From: Tomocerus qinae | Taxonomy: Eukaryota > Arthropoda > Collembola > Entomobryomorpha > Tomoceridae | DNA length: 64,000 nucleotides | Reading direction: 5' to 3' | Assembly (NCBI GenBank): GCA_020055645.1 | Contig: CM034546.1 | Coordinates: 79,980,001 to 80,044,000 of the forward strand | Part shown: positions 15,001 to 30,093 of the stretch, piece after piece | Position numbering within the stretch: the stretch's first letter is position 1 | How the letters are laid out: every line of letters begins with the position of its first letter | The notes under the pieces: generated by a model | Database searches by the model: none | What the model was told of the DNA's origin: nothing | Seen by the model: only the letters and a program-made list of their open reading frames with translations | Translations under genes and position numbers: made by a program

Positions 15001-18000
15001 TACTCAATATTAATCTATTTTGATGTTCTGTTGATTTCAATACTCAATATTAATCTATTTTGATGTTCTGTTGATTTCAATACTCAATACTAATCTATTT
15101 TGATGTTCTGTTGATTTTAATACTCAATATTAATCTATTTTGATGTTCTGTTGATTTCAATGCTCAATACTGATCTTTTTTGATGTTCTGTTGATTTTAA
15201 TACTCAATACTAATCTATTTTGATTTACTACTGATTTTAATAGTCTATATTAATCTATTTTGATGTTCTGTTGAATTTAAAACTCAATATTAATCTATTT
15301 TGATGTTCTGTTGATTTTAATACTTAATATTAATCTATTTTGATGTTCTGTTGATTTCAATACTCAATACTAATCTATTTTGATGTTCTGTTGATTTTAA
15401 TACTCAATATTAATCTATTTTGATGTTCTGTTGATTTCAATACTCAATACTGATCTATTTTGATATTCTGTTGATTTCAATACTCAATACTAATCTATTT
15501 TGATGTTCTGTTGATTTTAATACTCAATATTAATCTATTTTGATGTTCTGTTGATTTTAATACTCAATATTAATCTATTTTGATGTTCTGTTGATTTCAA
15601 TACTCAATACTAATCTATTTAGATGTTCTGTTGATTTTAATACTCAAAATTAATCTATTTTGATGTTCTGTTGAATTTAAAACTCAATATTAATCTATTT
15701 TGATATTCTGTTGATTTTAATACTCAATATTAATCTATTTTGATGTTCTGTTGATTTCAATACTCAATACTAATCTATTTTGATGTTCTGTTGATTTTAG
15801 TACTCAATATTAATCTATTTTGATGTTCTGTTGATTTCAATGCTCAATACTGATCTTTTTTGATGTTCTTTTGATTTCAATACTCAATACTGATCTATTT
15901 TGATGTTCTGTTGAATTTAAAACTCAATATTAATCTATTTTGATATTCTGTTGATTTTAATACCCAATATTAATCTATTTTGATGTTCTGTTGATTTTAA
16001 TACTCAATATTAATCTATTTTGATGTTCTGTTGATTTTAATACTCAATATTAATCTATTTTGATGTTCTGTTGATTTCAATGCTCAATACTGATCTTTTT
16101 TGATGTTCTTTTGATTTCAATACTCAATACTGATCTATTTTGATGTTCTGTTGATTTTAATACTCAATACTAATCTATTTTGATTTTCTACTGATTTTAA
16201 TAGTCTATATTAATCTATTTTGATGTTCTGTTGAATTTAAAACTCAATATTAATCTATTTTGATGTTCTGTTGATTTTAATACTTAATATTAATCTATTT
16301 TGATGTTCTGTTGATTTCAATACTCAATACTAATCTATTTTGATGTTCTGTTGATTTTAATACTCAATATTAATCTATTTTGATGTTCTGTTGATTTCAA
16401 TACTCAATACTGATCTATTTTGATATTCTGTTGATTTCAATACTCAATACTAATCTATTTTGATGTTCTGTTGATTTTAATACTCAATATTAATCTATTT
16501 TGATTTTCTATTGATTTTAATACTCAATATTAATCTATTTTGATGTTCTGTTGATTTTAATACTCAATATTAATCTATTTTGATGTTCTGTTGATTTCAA
16601 TACTCAATACTAATCTATTTAGATGTTCTGTTGATTTTAATACTCAAAATTAATCTATTTTGATGTTCTGTTGAATTTAAAACTCAATATTAATCTATTT
16701 TGATATTCTGTTGATTTTAATACTCAATATTAATCTATTTTGATGTTCTGTTGATTTCAATACTCAATACTAATCTATTTTGATGTTCTGTTGATTTTAG
16801 TACTCAATATTAATCTATTTTGATGTTCTGTTGATTTCAATGCTCAATACTGATCTTTTTTGATGTTCTTTTGATTTCAATACTCAATACTGATCTATTT
16901 TGATGTTCTGTTGATTTCAATACTCAATACTAATCTATTTTGATTTTCTACTGATTTTAATAGTCTATATTAATCTATTTTGATGTTCTGTTGAATTTAA
17001 AACTCAATATTAATCTATTTTGATGTTCTGTTGATTTTAATAGTTAATATTAATCTATTTTTATGTTCTGTTGATTTCAATACTCAATACTAATCTATTT
17101 TGATGTTCTGTTGATTTTAATACTCAATATTAATCTATTTTGATGTTCTGTTGATTTCAATACTCAATATTAATCTATTTTGATGTTCTGTTGATTTCAA
17201 TACTCAATACTAATCTATTTTGATGTTCTGTTGATTTTAATACTCAATATTAATCTATTTTGATGTTCTGTTGATTTCAATGCTCAATACTGATCTTTTT
17301 TGATGTTCTTTTGATTTCAATACTCAATACTGATCTATTTTGATGTTCTGTTGATTTCAATACTCAATACTAATCTATTTTGATTTTCTACTGATTTTAA
17401 TAGTCTATATTAATCTATTTTGATGTTCTGTTGAATTTAAAACTCAATATTAATCTATTTTGATGTTCTGTTGATTTTAATACTTAATATTAATCTATTT
17501 TGATGTTCTGTTGATTTCAATACTCAATACTGATCTATTTTGATATTCTGTTGATTTCAATACTCAATACTAATCTATTTTGATGTTCTGTTGATTTTAA
17601 TACTCAATATTAATCTATTTTGATTTTCTATTGATTTTAATACTCAATATTAATCTATTTTGATGTTCTGTTGATTTTAATACTCAATATTAATCTATTT
17701 TGATGTTCTGTTGATTTCAATACTCAATACTAATCTATTTAGATGTTCTGTTGATTTTAATACTCAAAATTAATCTATTTTGATGTTCTGTTGAATTTAA
17801 AACTCAATATTAATCTATTTTGATATTCTGTTGATTTTAATACTCAATATTAATCTATTTTGATGTTCTGTTGATTTCAATACTCAATACTAATCTATTT
17901 TGATGTTCTGTTGATTTTAGTACTCAATATTAATCTATTTTGATGTTCTGTTGATTTCAATGCTCAATACTGATCTTTTTTAATGTTCTTTTGATTTCAA

Positions 18001-21000
18001 TACTCAATACTGATCTATTTTGATGTTCTGTTGATTTCAATACTCAATACTAATCTATTTTGATTTTCTACTGATTTTAATAGTCTATATTAATCTATTT
18101 TGATGTTCTGTTGAATTTAAAACTCAATATTAATCTATTTTGATGTTCTGTTGATTTTAATACTTAATATTAATCTATTTTGATGTTCTGTTGATTTCAA
18201 TACTCAATACTAATCTATTTTGATGTTCTGTTGATTTTAATACTCAATATTAATCTATTTTGATGTTCTGTTGATTTCAATACTCAATATTAATCTATTT
18301 TGATGTTCTGTTGATTTCAATACTCAATACTAATCTATTTTGATGTTCTGTTGATTTTAGTACTCAATATTAATCTATTTTGATGTTCTGTTGATTTCAA
18401 TACTCAATACTGATCTATTTTGATATTCTGTTGATTTCAATACTCAATACTAATCTATTTTGATGTTCTGTTGATTTTAATACTCAATATTAATCTATTT
18501 TGATTTTCTATTGATTTTAGTACTCAATATTAATCTATTTTGATGTTCTGTTGATTTCAATACTCAATACTGATCTATTTTGATATTCTGTTGATTTCAA
18601 TACTCAATACTAATCTATTTTGATGTTCTGTTGATTTTAATACTCAATATTAATCTATTTTGATTTTCTATTGATTTTAATACTCAATATTAATCTATTT
18701 TGATGTTCTGTTGATTTTAATACTCAATATTAATCTATTTTGATGTTCTGTTGATTTCAATACTCAATACTAATCTATTTAGATGTTCTGTTGATTTTAA
18801 TACTCAAAATTAATCTATTTTGATGTTCTGTTGAATTTAAAACTCAATATTAATCTATTTTGATATTCTGTTGATTTTAATACTCAATATTAATCTAATT
18901 TGATGTTCTGTTGATTTCAATACTCAATACTAATCTATTTTGATGTTCTGTTGATTTTAGTACTCAATATTAATCTATTTTGATGTTCTGTTGATTTCAA
19001 TGCTCAATACTGATCTTTTTTGATGTTCTTTTGATTTCAATACTCAATACTGATCTATTTTGATGTTCTGTTGATTTCAATACTCAATACTAATCTATTT
19101 TGATTTTCTACTGATTTTAATAGTCTATATTAATCTATTTTGATGTTCTGTTGAATTTAAAACTCAATATTAATCTATTTTGATGTTCTGTTGATTTTAA
19201 TACTTAATATTAATCTATTTTGATGTTCTGTTGATTTCAATACTCAATACTAATCTATTTTGATGTTCTGTTGATTTTAATACTCAATATTAATCTATTT
19301 CGATGTTCTGTTGATTTCAATACTCAATATTAATCTATTTTGATGTTCTGTTGATTTCAATACTCAATACTAATCTATTTTGATGTTCTGTTGATTTTAG
19401 TACTCAATATTAATCTATTTTGATGTTCTGTTGATTTCAATACTCAATACTGATCTATTTTGATATTCTGTTGATTTCAATACTCAATACTAATCTATTT
19501 TGATGTTCTGTTGATTTTAATACTCAATATTAATCTATTTTTGATTTTCTATTGATTTTAGTACTCAATATTAATCTATTTTGATGTTCTGTTGATTTCA
19601 ATACTCAATACTGATCTATTTTGATATTCTGTTGATTTCAATACTCAATACTAATCTATTTTGATGTTCTGTTGATTTTAATACTCAATATTAATCTATT
19701 TTGATTTTCTATTGATTTTAATACTCAATATTAATCTATTTTGATTTTCTATTGATTTTAATACTCAATATTAATCTATTTTGATGTTCTGTTGATTTTA
19801 ATACTCAATATTAATCTATTTTGATGTTCTGATGATTTCAATACTCAATACTGATCTATTTTGATGTTCTGTTGATTTTAATACTCAATAATAATCTATT
19901 TTGATGTTCTGTTGATTTCAATACTCAATACTAATCTATTTAGATGTTCTGTTGATTTTAATACTCAAAATTAATCTATTTTGATGTTCTGTTGAATTTA
20001 AAACTCAATATTAATCTATTTTGATATTCTGTTGATTTTAATACTCAATATTAATCTATTTTGATGTTCTGTTGATTTCAATACTCAATACTAATCTATT
20101 TTGATGTTCTGTTGATTTTAGTACTCAATATTAATCTATTTTGATGTTCTGTTGATTTCAATGCTCAATACTGATCTTTTTTGATGTTCTTTTGATTTCA
20201 ATACTCAATACTGATCTATTTTGATGTTCTGTTGATTTCAATACTCAATACTAATCTATTTTGATTTTCTACTGATTTTAATAGTCTATATTAATCTATT
20301 TTGATGTTCTGTTGAATTTAAAACTCAATATTAATCTATTTTGATGTTCTGTTGATTTTAATACTTAATATTAATCTATTTTGATGTTCTGTTGATTTCA
20401 ATACTCAATACTAATCTATTTTGATGTTCTGTTGATTCTAATACTCAATATTAATCTATTTTGATGTTCTGTTGATTTCAATACTCAATATTAATCTATT
20501 TTGATGTTCTGTTGATTTCAATACTCAATACTAATCTATTTTGATTTTCTACTGATTTTAATAGTCTATATTAATCTATTTTGATGTTCTGTTGAATTTA
20601 AAACTCAATATTAATCTATTTTGATGTTCTGTTGATTTTTATACTTAATATTAATCTATTTTGATGTTCTGTTGATTTCAATACTCAATACTAATCTATT
20701 TTGATGTTCTGTTGATTTTAATACTCAATATTAATCTATTTTGATGTTCTGTTGATTTCAATACTCAATACTGATCTATTTTGATATTCTGTTGATTTCA
20801 ATACTCAATACTAATCTATTTTGATGTTCTGTTGATTTTAATACTCAATATTAATCTATTTTGATTTTCTATTGATTTTAATACTCAATATTAATCTATT
20901 TTGATGTTCTGTTGATTTTAATACTCAATATTAATCTATTTTGATGTTCTGTTGATTTCAATACTCAATACTAATCTATTTAGATGTTCTGTTGATTTTA

Positions 21001-24000
21001 ATACTCAAAATTAATCTATTTTGATGTTCTGTTGAATTTAAAACTCAATATTAATCTATTTTGATATTCTGTTGATTTTAATACTCAATATTAATCTATT
21101 TTGATGTTCTGTTGATTTCAATACTCAATACTAATCTATTTTGATGTTCTGTTGATTTTAGTACTCAATATTAATCTATTTTGATGTTCTGTTGATTTCA
21201 ATGCTCAATACTGATCTTTTTTGATGTTCTTTTGATTTCAATACTCAATACTGATCTATTTTGATGTTCTGTTGATTTCAATACTCAATACTAATCTATT
21301 TTGATTTTCTACTGATTTTAATAGTCTATATTAATCTATTTTGATGTTCTGTTGAATTTAAAACTCAATATTAATCTATTTTGATGTTCTGTTGATTTTA
21401 ATACTTAATATTAATCTATTTTGATGTTCTGTTGATTTCAATACTCAATACTAATCTATTTTGATGTTCTGTTGATTTTAATACTCAATATTAATCTATT
21501 TTGATGTTCTGTTGATTTCAATACTCAATATTAATCTATTTTGATGTTCTGTTGATTTCAATACTCAATACTAATCTATTTTGATGTTCTGTTGATTTTA
21601 GTACTCAATATTAATCTATTTTGATGTTCTGTTGATTTCAATACTCAATACTGATCCATTTTGATATTCTGTTGATTTCAATACTCAATACTAAACTATT
21701 TTGATGTTCTGTTGATTTTAATACTCAATATTAATCTATTTTGATTTTCTATTGATTTTAGTACTCAATATTAATCTATTTTGATGTTCTGTTGATTTCA
21801 ATACTCAATACTGATCTATTTTGATATTCTGTTGATTTCAATACTCAATACTAATCTATTTTGATGTTCTGTTGATTTTAATACTCAATATTAATCTATT
21901 TTGATTTTCTATTGATTTTAATACTCAATATTAATCTATTTTGATTTTCTATTGATTTTAATACTCAATATTAATCTATTTTGATGTTCTGTTGATTTTA
22001 ATACTCAATATTAATCTATTTTGATGTTCTGATGATTTCAATACTCAATACTGATCTATTTTGATGTTCTGTTGATTTTAATACTCAATAATAATCTATT
22101 TTGATGTTCTGTTGAGTTTAAAACTCAATATTAATCTATTTTGATATTCTGTTGATTTTAATACTCAATATTAATCTATTTTGATGTTCTATTGATTTTA
22201 ATACTCAATATTAATCTATTTTGATGTTCTGTTGATTTTAATACTCAATATTAATCTATTTTGATGTTCTGTTGATTTTAATACTCAGTAATAATCTATT
22301 TTGATGTTCTGTTGAGTTTAAAACTCAATATTAATCTATTTTGATATTCTGTTGATTTTAATACTCAATATTAATCTATTTTGATGTTCTATTGATTTTA
22401 ATACTCAATATTAATCTATTTTGATGTTCTGTTGATTTTAATACTCAATACTAATCTATTTTGATGTTCTGTTGATTTCAATACTCAATACTAATCTATT
22501 TATATTTTCTATTGATTTTAATAGTCTATATTAATCTATATTGATTTTCTATTGATTTTAATAGTCAATATTAATCTATTTAGATTTTCTGTTGATTTAA
22601 ATAATTAATATTAATCAATTGTGATTTTCTGTTGATTTTTATAGTCAATATTAATCTATTTTGATATTCTGTTGATTTTTATAGTCAATATTAATCTGTT
22701 TTGATATTCTGTTGATTTTAATACTCAATATTAATCTATTTTGATGTTCTGTTGATTTTAATACTCAATACTAATCTATTTTGATGTTCTGTTGATTTCA
22801 ATACTCAATACTAATCTATTTTGATTTTCTATTGATTTTAATAGTCTATATTAATCTATATTGATTTTCTATTGATTTTAATAGTCAATATTAATCTATT
22901 TAGATTTTCTGTTGATTTAAATAATTAATATTAATCAATTGTGATTTTCTGTTGATTTTTATAGTCAATATTAATCTATTTTGATATTCTGTTGATTTTA
23001 ATACTCAATATTAATCTATTTTGATGTTCTGTTGATTTTAATACTCAATATTAATCTATTTTGATTTTCTACTGATTTTAATAGTCTATATTAATCTATT
23101 TTGATGTTCTGTTGAATTTAAAACTCAATATTAATCTATTTTGATGTTCTGTTGATTTTAATACTTAATATTAATCTATTTTGATGTTCTGTTGATTTCA
23201 ATACTCAATACTAATCTATTTTGATGTTCTGTTGATTTTAATACTCAATATTAATCTATTTTGATGTTCTGTTGATTTCAATACTCAATATTAATCTATT
23301 TTGATGTTCTGTTGATTTCAATACTCAATACTAATCTATTTTGATTTTCTACTGATTTTAATAGTCTATATTAATCTATTTTGATGTTCTGTTGAATTTT
23401 AAACTCAATATTAATCTATTTTGATGTTCTGTTGATTTTTATACTTAATATTAATCTATTTTGATGTTCTGTTGATTTCAATACTCAATACTAATCTATT
23501 TTGATGTTCTGTTGATTTTAATACTCAATATTAATCTATTTTGATGTTCTGTTGATTTCAATACTCAATACTGATCTATTTTGATATTCTGTTGATTTCA
23601 ATACTCAATACTAATCTATTTTGATGTTCTGTTGATTTTAATACTCAATATTAATCTATTTTGATTTTCTATTGATTTTAATACTCAATATTAATCTATT
23701 TTGATTTTCTATTGATTTTAATACTCAATATTAATCTATTTTGATGTTCTGTTGATTTTAATACTCAATATTAATCTATTTTGATGTTCTGATGATTTCA
23801 ATACTCAATACTGATCTATTTTGATGTTCTGTTGATTTTAATACTCAATAATAATCTATTTTGATGTTCTGTTGAATTTAAAACTCAATATTAATCTATT
23901 TTGATATTCTGTTGATTTTAATACTCAATATTAATCTATTTTGATGTTCTATTGATTTTAATACTCAATATTAATCTATTTTGATGTTCTGTTGATTTTA

Positions 24001-27000
24001 ATACTCAATATTAATCTATTTTGATGTTCTGTTGATTTTAATACTCAATATTAATCTATTTTGATGTTCTGTTGATTTTTATAGTCAATATTAATCTGTT
24101 TTGATATTCTGTTGATTTTAATACTCAATATTAATCTATTTTGATGTTCTGTTGATTTTAATACTCAATACTAATATATTTTGATGTTCTGTTGATTTCA
24201 ATACTCAATACTAATCTATTTTGATTTTCTATTGATTTTAATAGTCTATATTAATCTATATTGATTTTCTATTGATTTTAATAGTCAATATTAATCTATT
24301 TAGATTTTCTGTTGATTTAAATAATTAATATTAATCAATTGTGATTTTCTGTTGATTTTTATAGTCAATATTAATCTATTTTGATATTCTGTTGATTTTA
24401 ATACTCAATATTAATCTATTTTGATGTTCTGTTGATTTTAATACTCAATATTAATCTATTTTGATTTTCTACTGATTTTAATAGTCTATATTAATCTATT
24501 TTGATGTTCTGTTGAATTTAAAACTCAATATTAATCTATTTTGATGTTCTGTTGATTTTAATACTTAATATTATTCTATTTTGATGTTCTGTTGATTTCA
24601 ATACTCAATACTAATCTATTTTGATGTTCTGTTGATTTTAATACTCAATATTAATCTATTTTGATGTTCTGTTGATTTCAATACTCAATATTAATCTATT
24701 TTGATGTTCTGTTGATTTCAATACTCAATACTAATCTATTTTGATTTTCTACTGATTTTAATAGTCTATATTAATCTATTTTGATGTTCTGTTGAATTTA
24801 AAACTCAATATTAATCTATTTTGATGTTCTGTTGATTTTTATACTTAATATTAATCTATTTTGATGTTCTGTTGATTTCAATACTCAATACTAATCTATT
24901 TTGATGTTCTGTTGATTTTAATACTCAATATTAATCTAATTTGATGTTCTGTTGATTTCAATACTCAATACTGATCTATTTTGATATTCTGTTGATTTCA
25001 ATACTCAATACTAATCTATTTTGATGTTCTGTTGATTTTAATACTCAATATTAATCTATTTTGATTTTCTATTGATTTTAATACTCAATATTAATCTATT
25101 TTGATGTTCTGTTGATTTTAATACTCAATATTAATCTATTTTGATGTTCTGTTGATTTCAATACTCAATACTAATCTATTTAGATGTTCTGTTGATTTTA
25201 ATACTCAAAATTAATCTATTTTGATGTTCTGTAGAATTTAAAACTCAATATTAATCTATTTTGATATTCTGTTGATTTTAATACTCAATATTAATCTATT
25301 TTGATGTTCTGTTGATTTCAATACTCAATACTAATCTATTTTGATGTTCTGTTGATTTTAGTACTCAATATTAATCTATTTTGATGTTCTGTTGATTTCA
25401 ATGCTCAATACTGATCTTTTTTGATGTTCTTTTGATTTCAATACTCAATACTGATCTATTTTGATGTTCTGTTGATTTTAATACTCAATATTAATCTATT
25501 TTGATATTCTGTTGATTTTAATACTCAATATTAGTCTATTTTGATGTTCTGTTGATTTTAATACTCAATGTTAATCTATTTTGATATTCTGTTGATTTTA
25601 ATACTCAATATTAATCTATTTTGATGTTCTGTTGATTTTAATACTCAATATTAATCTATTTTGATTTTCTATTGATTTTAATACTCAATATTAATCTATT
25701 TTGATGTTCTGTTGATTTTAATACTCAATATTAATCTATTTTGATGTTCTGTTGATTTCAATACTCAATACTAATCTATTTAGATGTTCTGTTGATTTTA
25801 ATACTCAAAATTAATCTATTTTGATGTTCTGTTGAATTTAAAACTCAATATTAATCTATTTTGATATTCTGTTGATTTTAATACTCAATATTAATCTATT
25901 TTGATGTTCTGTTGATTTCAATACTCAATACTAATCTATTTTGATGTTCTGTTGATTTTAGTACTCAATATTAATCTATTTTGATGTTCTGTTGAATTTA
26001 AAACTCAATATTAATCTATTTTGATGTTCTGTTGATTTTAATACTTAATATTAATCTATTTTGATGTTCTGTTGATTTCAATACTCAATACTAATCTATT
26101 TTGATGTTCTGTTGATTTTAATACTCAATATTAATCTATTTTGATGTTCTGTTGATTTCAATACTCAATATTAATCTATTTTGATGTTCTGTTGATTTCA
26201 ATACTCAATACTAATCTATTTTGATGTTCTGTTGATTTTAGTACTCAATATTAATCTATTTTGATGTTCTGTTGATTTCAATACTCAATACTGATCTATT
26301 TTGATATTCTGTTGATTTCAATACTCAATACTAATCTATTTTGATGTTCTGTTGATTTTAATACTCAATATTAATCTATTTTGATTTTCTATTGATTTTA
26401 ATACTCAATATTAATCTATTTTGATTTTCTATTGATTTTAATACTCAATATTAATCTATTTTGATGTTCTGTTGATTTTAATACTCAATATTAATCTATT
26501 TTGATGTTCTGATGATTTCAATACTCAATACTGATCTATTTTGATGTTCTGTTGATTTTAATACTCAATAATAATCTATTTTGATGTTCTGTTGAATTTA
26601 AAACTCAATATTAATCTATTTTGATATTCTGTTGATTTTAATACTCAATATTAATCTATTTTGATGTTCTATTGATTTTAATACTCAATATTAATCTATT
26701 TTGATGTTCTGTTGATTTTAATACTCAATATTAATCTATTTTGATGTTCTGTTGATTTTAATACTCAATATTAATCTATTTTGATGTTCTGTTGATTTTT
26801 ATAGTCAATATTAATCTGTTTTGATATTCTGTTGATTTTAATACTCAATATTAATCTATTTTGATGTTCTGTTGATTTTAATACTCAATACTAATCTATT
26901 TTGATGTTCTGTTGATTTCAATACTCAATACTAATCTATTTTGATTTTCTATTGATTTTAATAGTCTATATTAATCTATATTGATTTTCTATTGATTTTA

Positions 27001-28570
27001 ATAGTCAATATTAATCTATTTAGATTTTCTGTTGATTTAAATAATTAATATTAATCAATTGTGATTTTCTGTTGATTTTTATAGTCAATATTAATCTATT
27101 TTGATATTCTGTTGAATTTAATACTCAATATTAATCTATTTTGATGTTCTGTTGATTTTAATACTCAATATTAATCTATTTTGATGTTCTGTTGATTTTA
27201 ATACTCAATATTAATCTATTTTGATGTTCTGTTGATTTTAATACTCAATATTAATCTATTTTGATGTTCTGTTGAATTTAAAACTCAATATTAATCTATT
27301 TTGATATTCTGTTGATTTTAATACTCAATATTAATCTATTTTGATGTTCTGTTGATTTTAATACTCAATATTAATCTATTTTGATGTTCTGTTGATTTTA
27401 ATACTCAATATTAATCTATTTTGATGTTCTGTTGATTTCAATACTCAATACTGATCTATTTTGATATTCTGTTGATTTCAATACTCAATACTAATCTATT
27501 TTGATGTTCTGTTGACTTTAATACTCAATATTAATCTATTTTGATTTTCTATTGATTTTAATACTCAATATTAATCTATTTTGATGTTCTGTTGATATTA
27601 ATACTCAATATTAATCTATTTTGATTTTCTATTGATTTTAATACTCAATATTAATATATTTTGATGTTCTGTTGATTTAATACTCAATATTAATCTATTT
27701 TGATGTTCTGTTGAATTTAGAACTCAACATTAATCTTTTTTGATATTCTGTTGATTTTAATACTCAATATTAATCTATTTTGATGTTCTATTGATTTTAA
27801 TACTCAATATTAATCTATTTTGATGTTCTGTTGATTTTAATACTCAATATTAATCTATTTTGATGTTCTGTTGATTTCAATACTCAATACTAATCTATTT
27901 TGATGTTCTGTTGACTTTAATACTCAATATTAATCTATTTTGATTTTCTATTGATTTTAATACTCAATATTAATCTATTTTGATTTTCTATTGATTTTAA
28001 TACTCAATATTAATCTATTTTGATGTTCTGTTGATTTTAATACTCAATATTAATCTATTTTGATGTTCTGTTGATTTTTATAGTCAATATTAATCTATTT
28101 TGATGTTCTGTTGATTTCAATACTCAATACTAATCTATTTTGATGTTCTGTTGACTTTAATACTCAATATTAATCTATTTTGATTTTCTATTGATTTTAA
28201 TACTCAATATTTATCTATTTTGATGTTCTGTTGATTTTAATACTCAATATTAATCTATTTTGATGTTCTGTTGATTTTTATAGTCAATATTAATCTATTT
28301 TGATGTATTGTTGATTTTAATACTCAATACTAATCTATTTTGATTTTCTATTGATTTTAATAGTCTATATTAATCTATATTGGTTTTCTATTGATTTTAA
28401 TAGTCAATATTAATCTATTTAGATTTTCTGTTGATTTAAATAATTGATATTTATCTATTGTGATTTTCTGTTGATTTTTATAGTCAATATTAATCTATTT
28501 TGATATTCTGTTGATTTTAATACTCAATATTAATCTATTTTGATGTTCTGTTGATTTTAATACTCAATAT
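1..28570. repeat. 40-bp satellite array with higher-order repeats
   Basis: About 714 tandem copies of an AT-rich 40-bp unit whose first half is close to AATCTATTTTGATGTTCTGT. Variants include GATATTCTGT, GATTTTCTAT, TTGATTTCAAT and the ACTCAATACT ending. They recur in ordered blocks, so the array is built of higher-order repeats. One landmark variant, AATCTATTTAGATGTTC, starts at 11, 4211, 5731, 6851, 7891, 10331, 11011, 12051 and 14491, and every spacing is a multiple of 40. Spacings of 1040 then 2440 occur twice in succession (6851-7891-10331 and 11011-12051-14491), which points to duplication of segments of several kilobases. The 40-bp register shifts only at about 14750 (+1), 19541 (+1) and 27675 (-1). 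No long open frame is present. The array continues past the left edge of the window. Confidence 0.98.
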
Positions 28571-30093
28571 GAGCGTTTCGAACGAAAAAGGAGGAATATA
28601 AAATCAATTTACTATTTAGTTTAACCCATAGTTACTAATGTGTCAATTTTGATAATAATGAAAAGTAAGGGGTAGGATTTACCGATGATAAGTTAGCAAT
28701 TGCAATGAAAGTAAACCGTCTTTCCTGCAATGCAATTAAGGGAGCGTGTGTAAAAACAAGCAAAGAAACTTATATGGTGTCAGATCGGTTTAAGTATTGT
28801 GCACTTTTGTCCTTTATCAGTTCAATTCAGAGTCGCTTGAAATTAACTTAAACATTGGGAACTAAATTTTCTAAATAAAAAAGTAGTATTACAAATACTA
28901 GTGTAATGATTTTGTCTATTTTTCAAAAATCGCGAATTTCGGTTGACCTGCATTATAGTGTGTGTAGCACAGGTTACTGTTGTTTCAATGACATCCTTTC
29001 AATAATGACAATACTTTGCATTATTGAAAGAAACGATGTCAATTTTAAATTTTGGTAATATTTAAGCACCCCATTGAATTGGCGGTAGATAATCATATAA
29101 TATAATACTTTATAACTAACTAAGCCCCCAGTATTAATGCTGAATTTCAAAATGATTAGGCATATTAACAATGTTCAATTTTCGAAATAAGCTAACCATT
29201 CATATCGGACTTCCTTGTTTTATGAAATATGCATAGTGTACAGTTTTATTATACAGCGATGGAGTTAAAGATTTTCGCGCTAAAAGAGCGGTTCAGCTTG
29301 TTGGTAATAAATAATGAAAGCATAATATTCCCACAATAAAATTGATGTCAATTTTAGCCTAAAATGCAGGCAAAGCACGTTCAAAAGAGGGAATATAAAC
29401 TTTTCACTATGTTTATTTGCTTTGAAGTAATTGGTATTTGTGTTAACTACGATATAATTTTGTCCGTATTACATCAATAACTTGAAAACTAAATACCTAA
29501 GCCAAGATAATTTCTTACATGTTATTGGGACTGGGATCAGGTAAGCTGATAGTCCGAGTAAACAAATTAAAATTTCAATTTCTTTCTTATTTTATTTTCA
29601 TATGCAGCAGTAGGACTACTCTCCCTATCTCACCCTGCCCTTTGCTTACTACCATTCATTTTGGCACAAAATTGTCGAATTTAAAAAAATGAAAAAAAAA
29701 TCGATTTTAATTTTTTGCATTTGACTACCAACCTACCTGATCACAGTCCCAATAATAGTCACTTAGGTAATTATTACGACTTCGTCCTTGAGTAAAACCA
29801 ATCTTGTATTAATTTTTAAAAAACCCATTATATTAAGTGTTGTATTATGAACTGGAACCTCGTCTTAAGTGCTGAGGGCTTCTCAAGACGTCCAATCGTC
29901 GAACCGATACGTACAAATCGGCGTCTTGACGACTGTAAAAAAATTCATACCCCTAGTGCCCGTCCATCATTTGTCGCAATTCCATAGTTGAAAAATTTTA
30001 CCCCTGATATTTCATTTTTATCTTAATTGTAACTATGGATTAAATAATCATAAAATAAAACTTTATATTCCTCCTTTTTCGTCCGAAACGCTC
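28571..30093. mobile_element. Non-autonomous TIR element inserted in the satellite
   Basis: A 1523-bp block of unique sequence splits the satellite. Its ends are inverted repeats: GAGCGTTTCGAACGAAAAAG at the left matches the complement of the right end with one mismatch over the first 32 bp. Weaker pairing continues to about 65 bp (28571-28635 with 30029-30093). The satellite reads CAATAT before it and ATATTAATC after it, so a 4-bp ATAT appears to be duplicated. Inside, TATTGGGACTGGGATCAGGT at 29523 is repeated inverted at 29734-29754, giving a sub-hairpin. No transposase was recognised; the longest frame (28974-29171, minus) resembles nothing known. A 4-bp duplication occurs in Sola and Ginger-type elements, but the superfamily is not assigned. 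Confidence 0.88.

Noticed and set aside
1-28570. CRISPR array
   Set aside because: Units are directly contiguous with no unique spacers, far too numerous, and in clearly eukaryotic sequence.
1-28570. Telomere or simple microsatellite
   Set aside because: The 40-bp complex unit with higher-order structure does not match TTAGG-type telomere repeats.
28974-29171. Transposase fragment inside the TIR element
   Set aside because: The 65-codon frame has no recognisable motif and is no longer than chance predicts.
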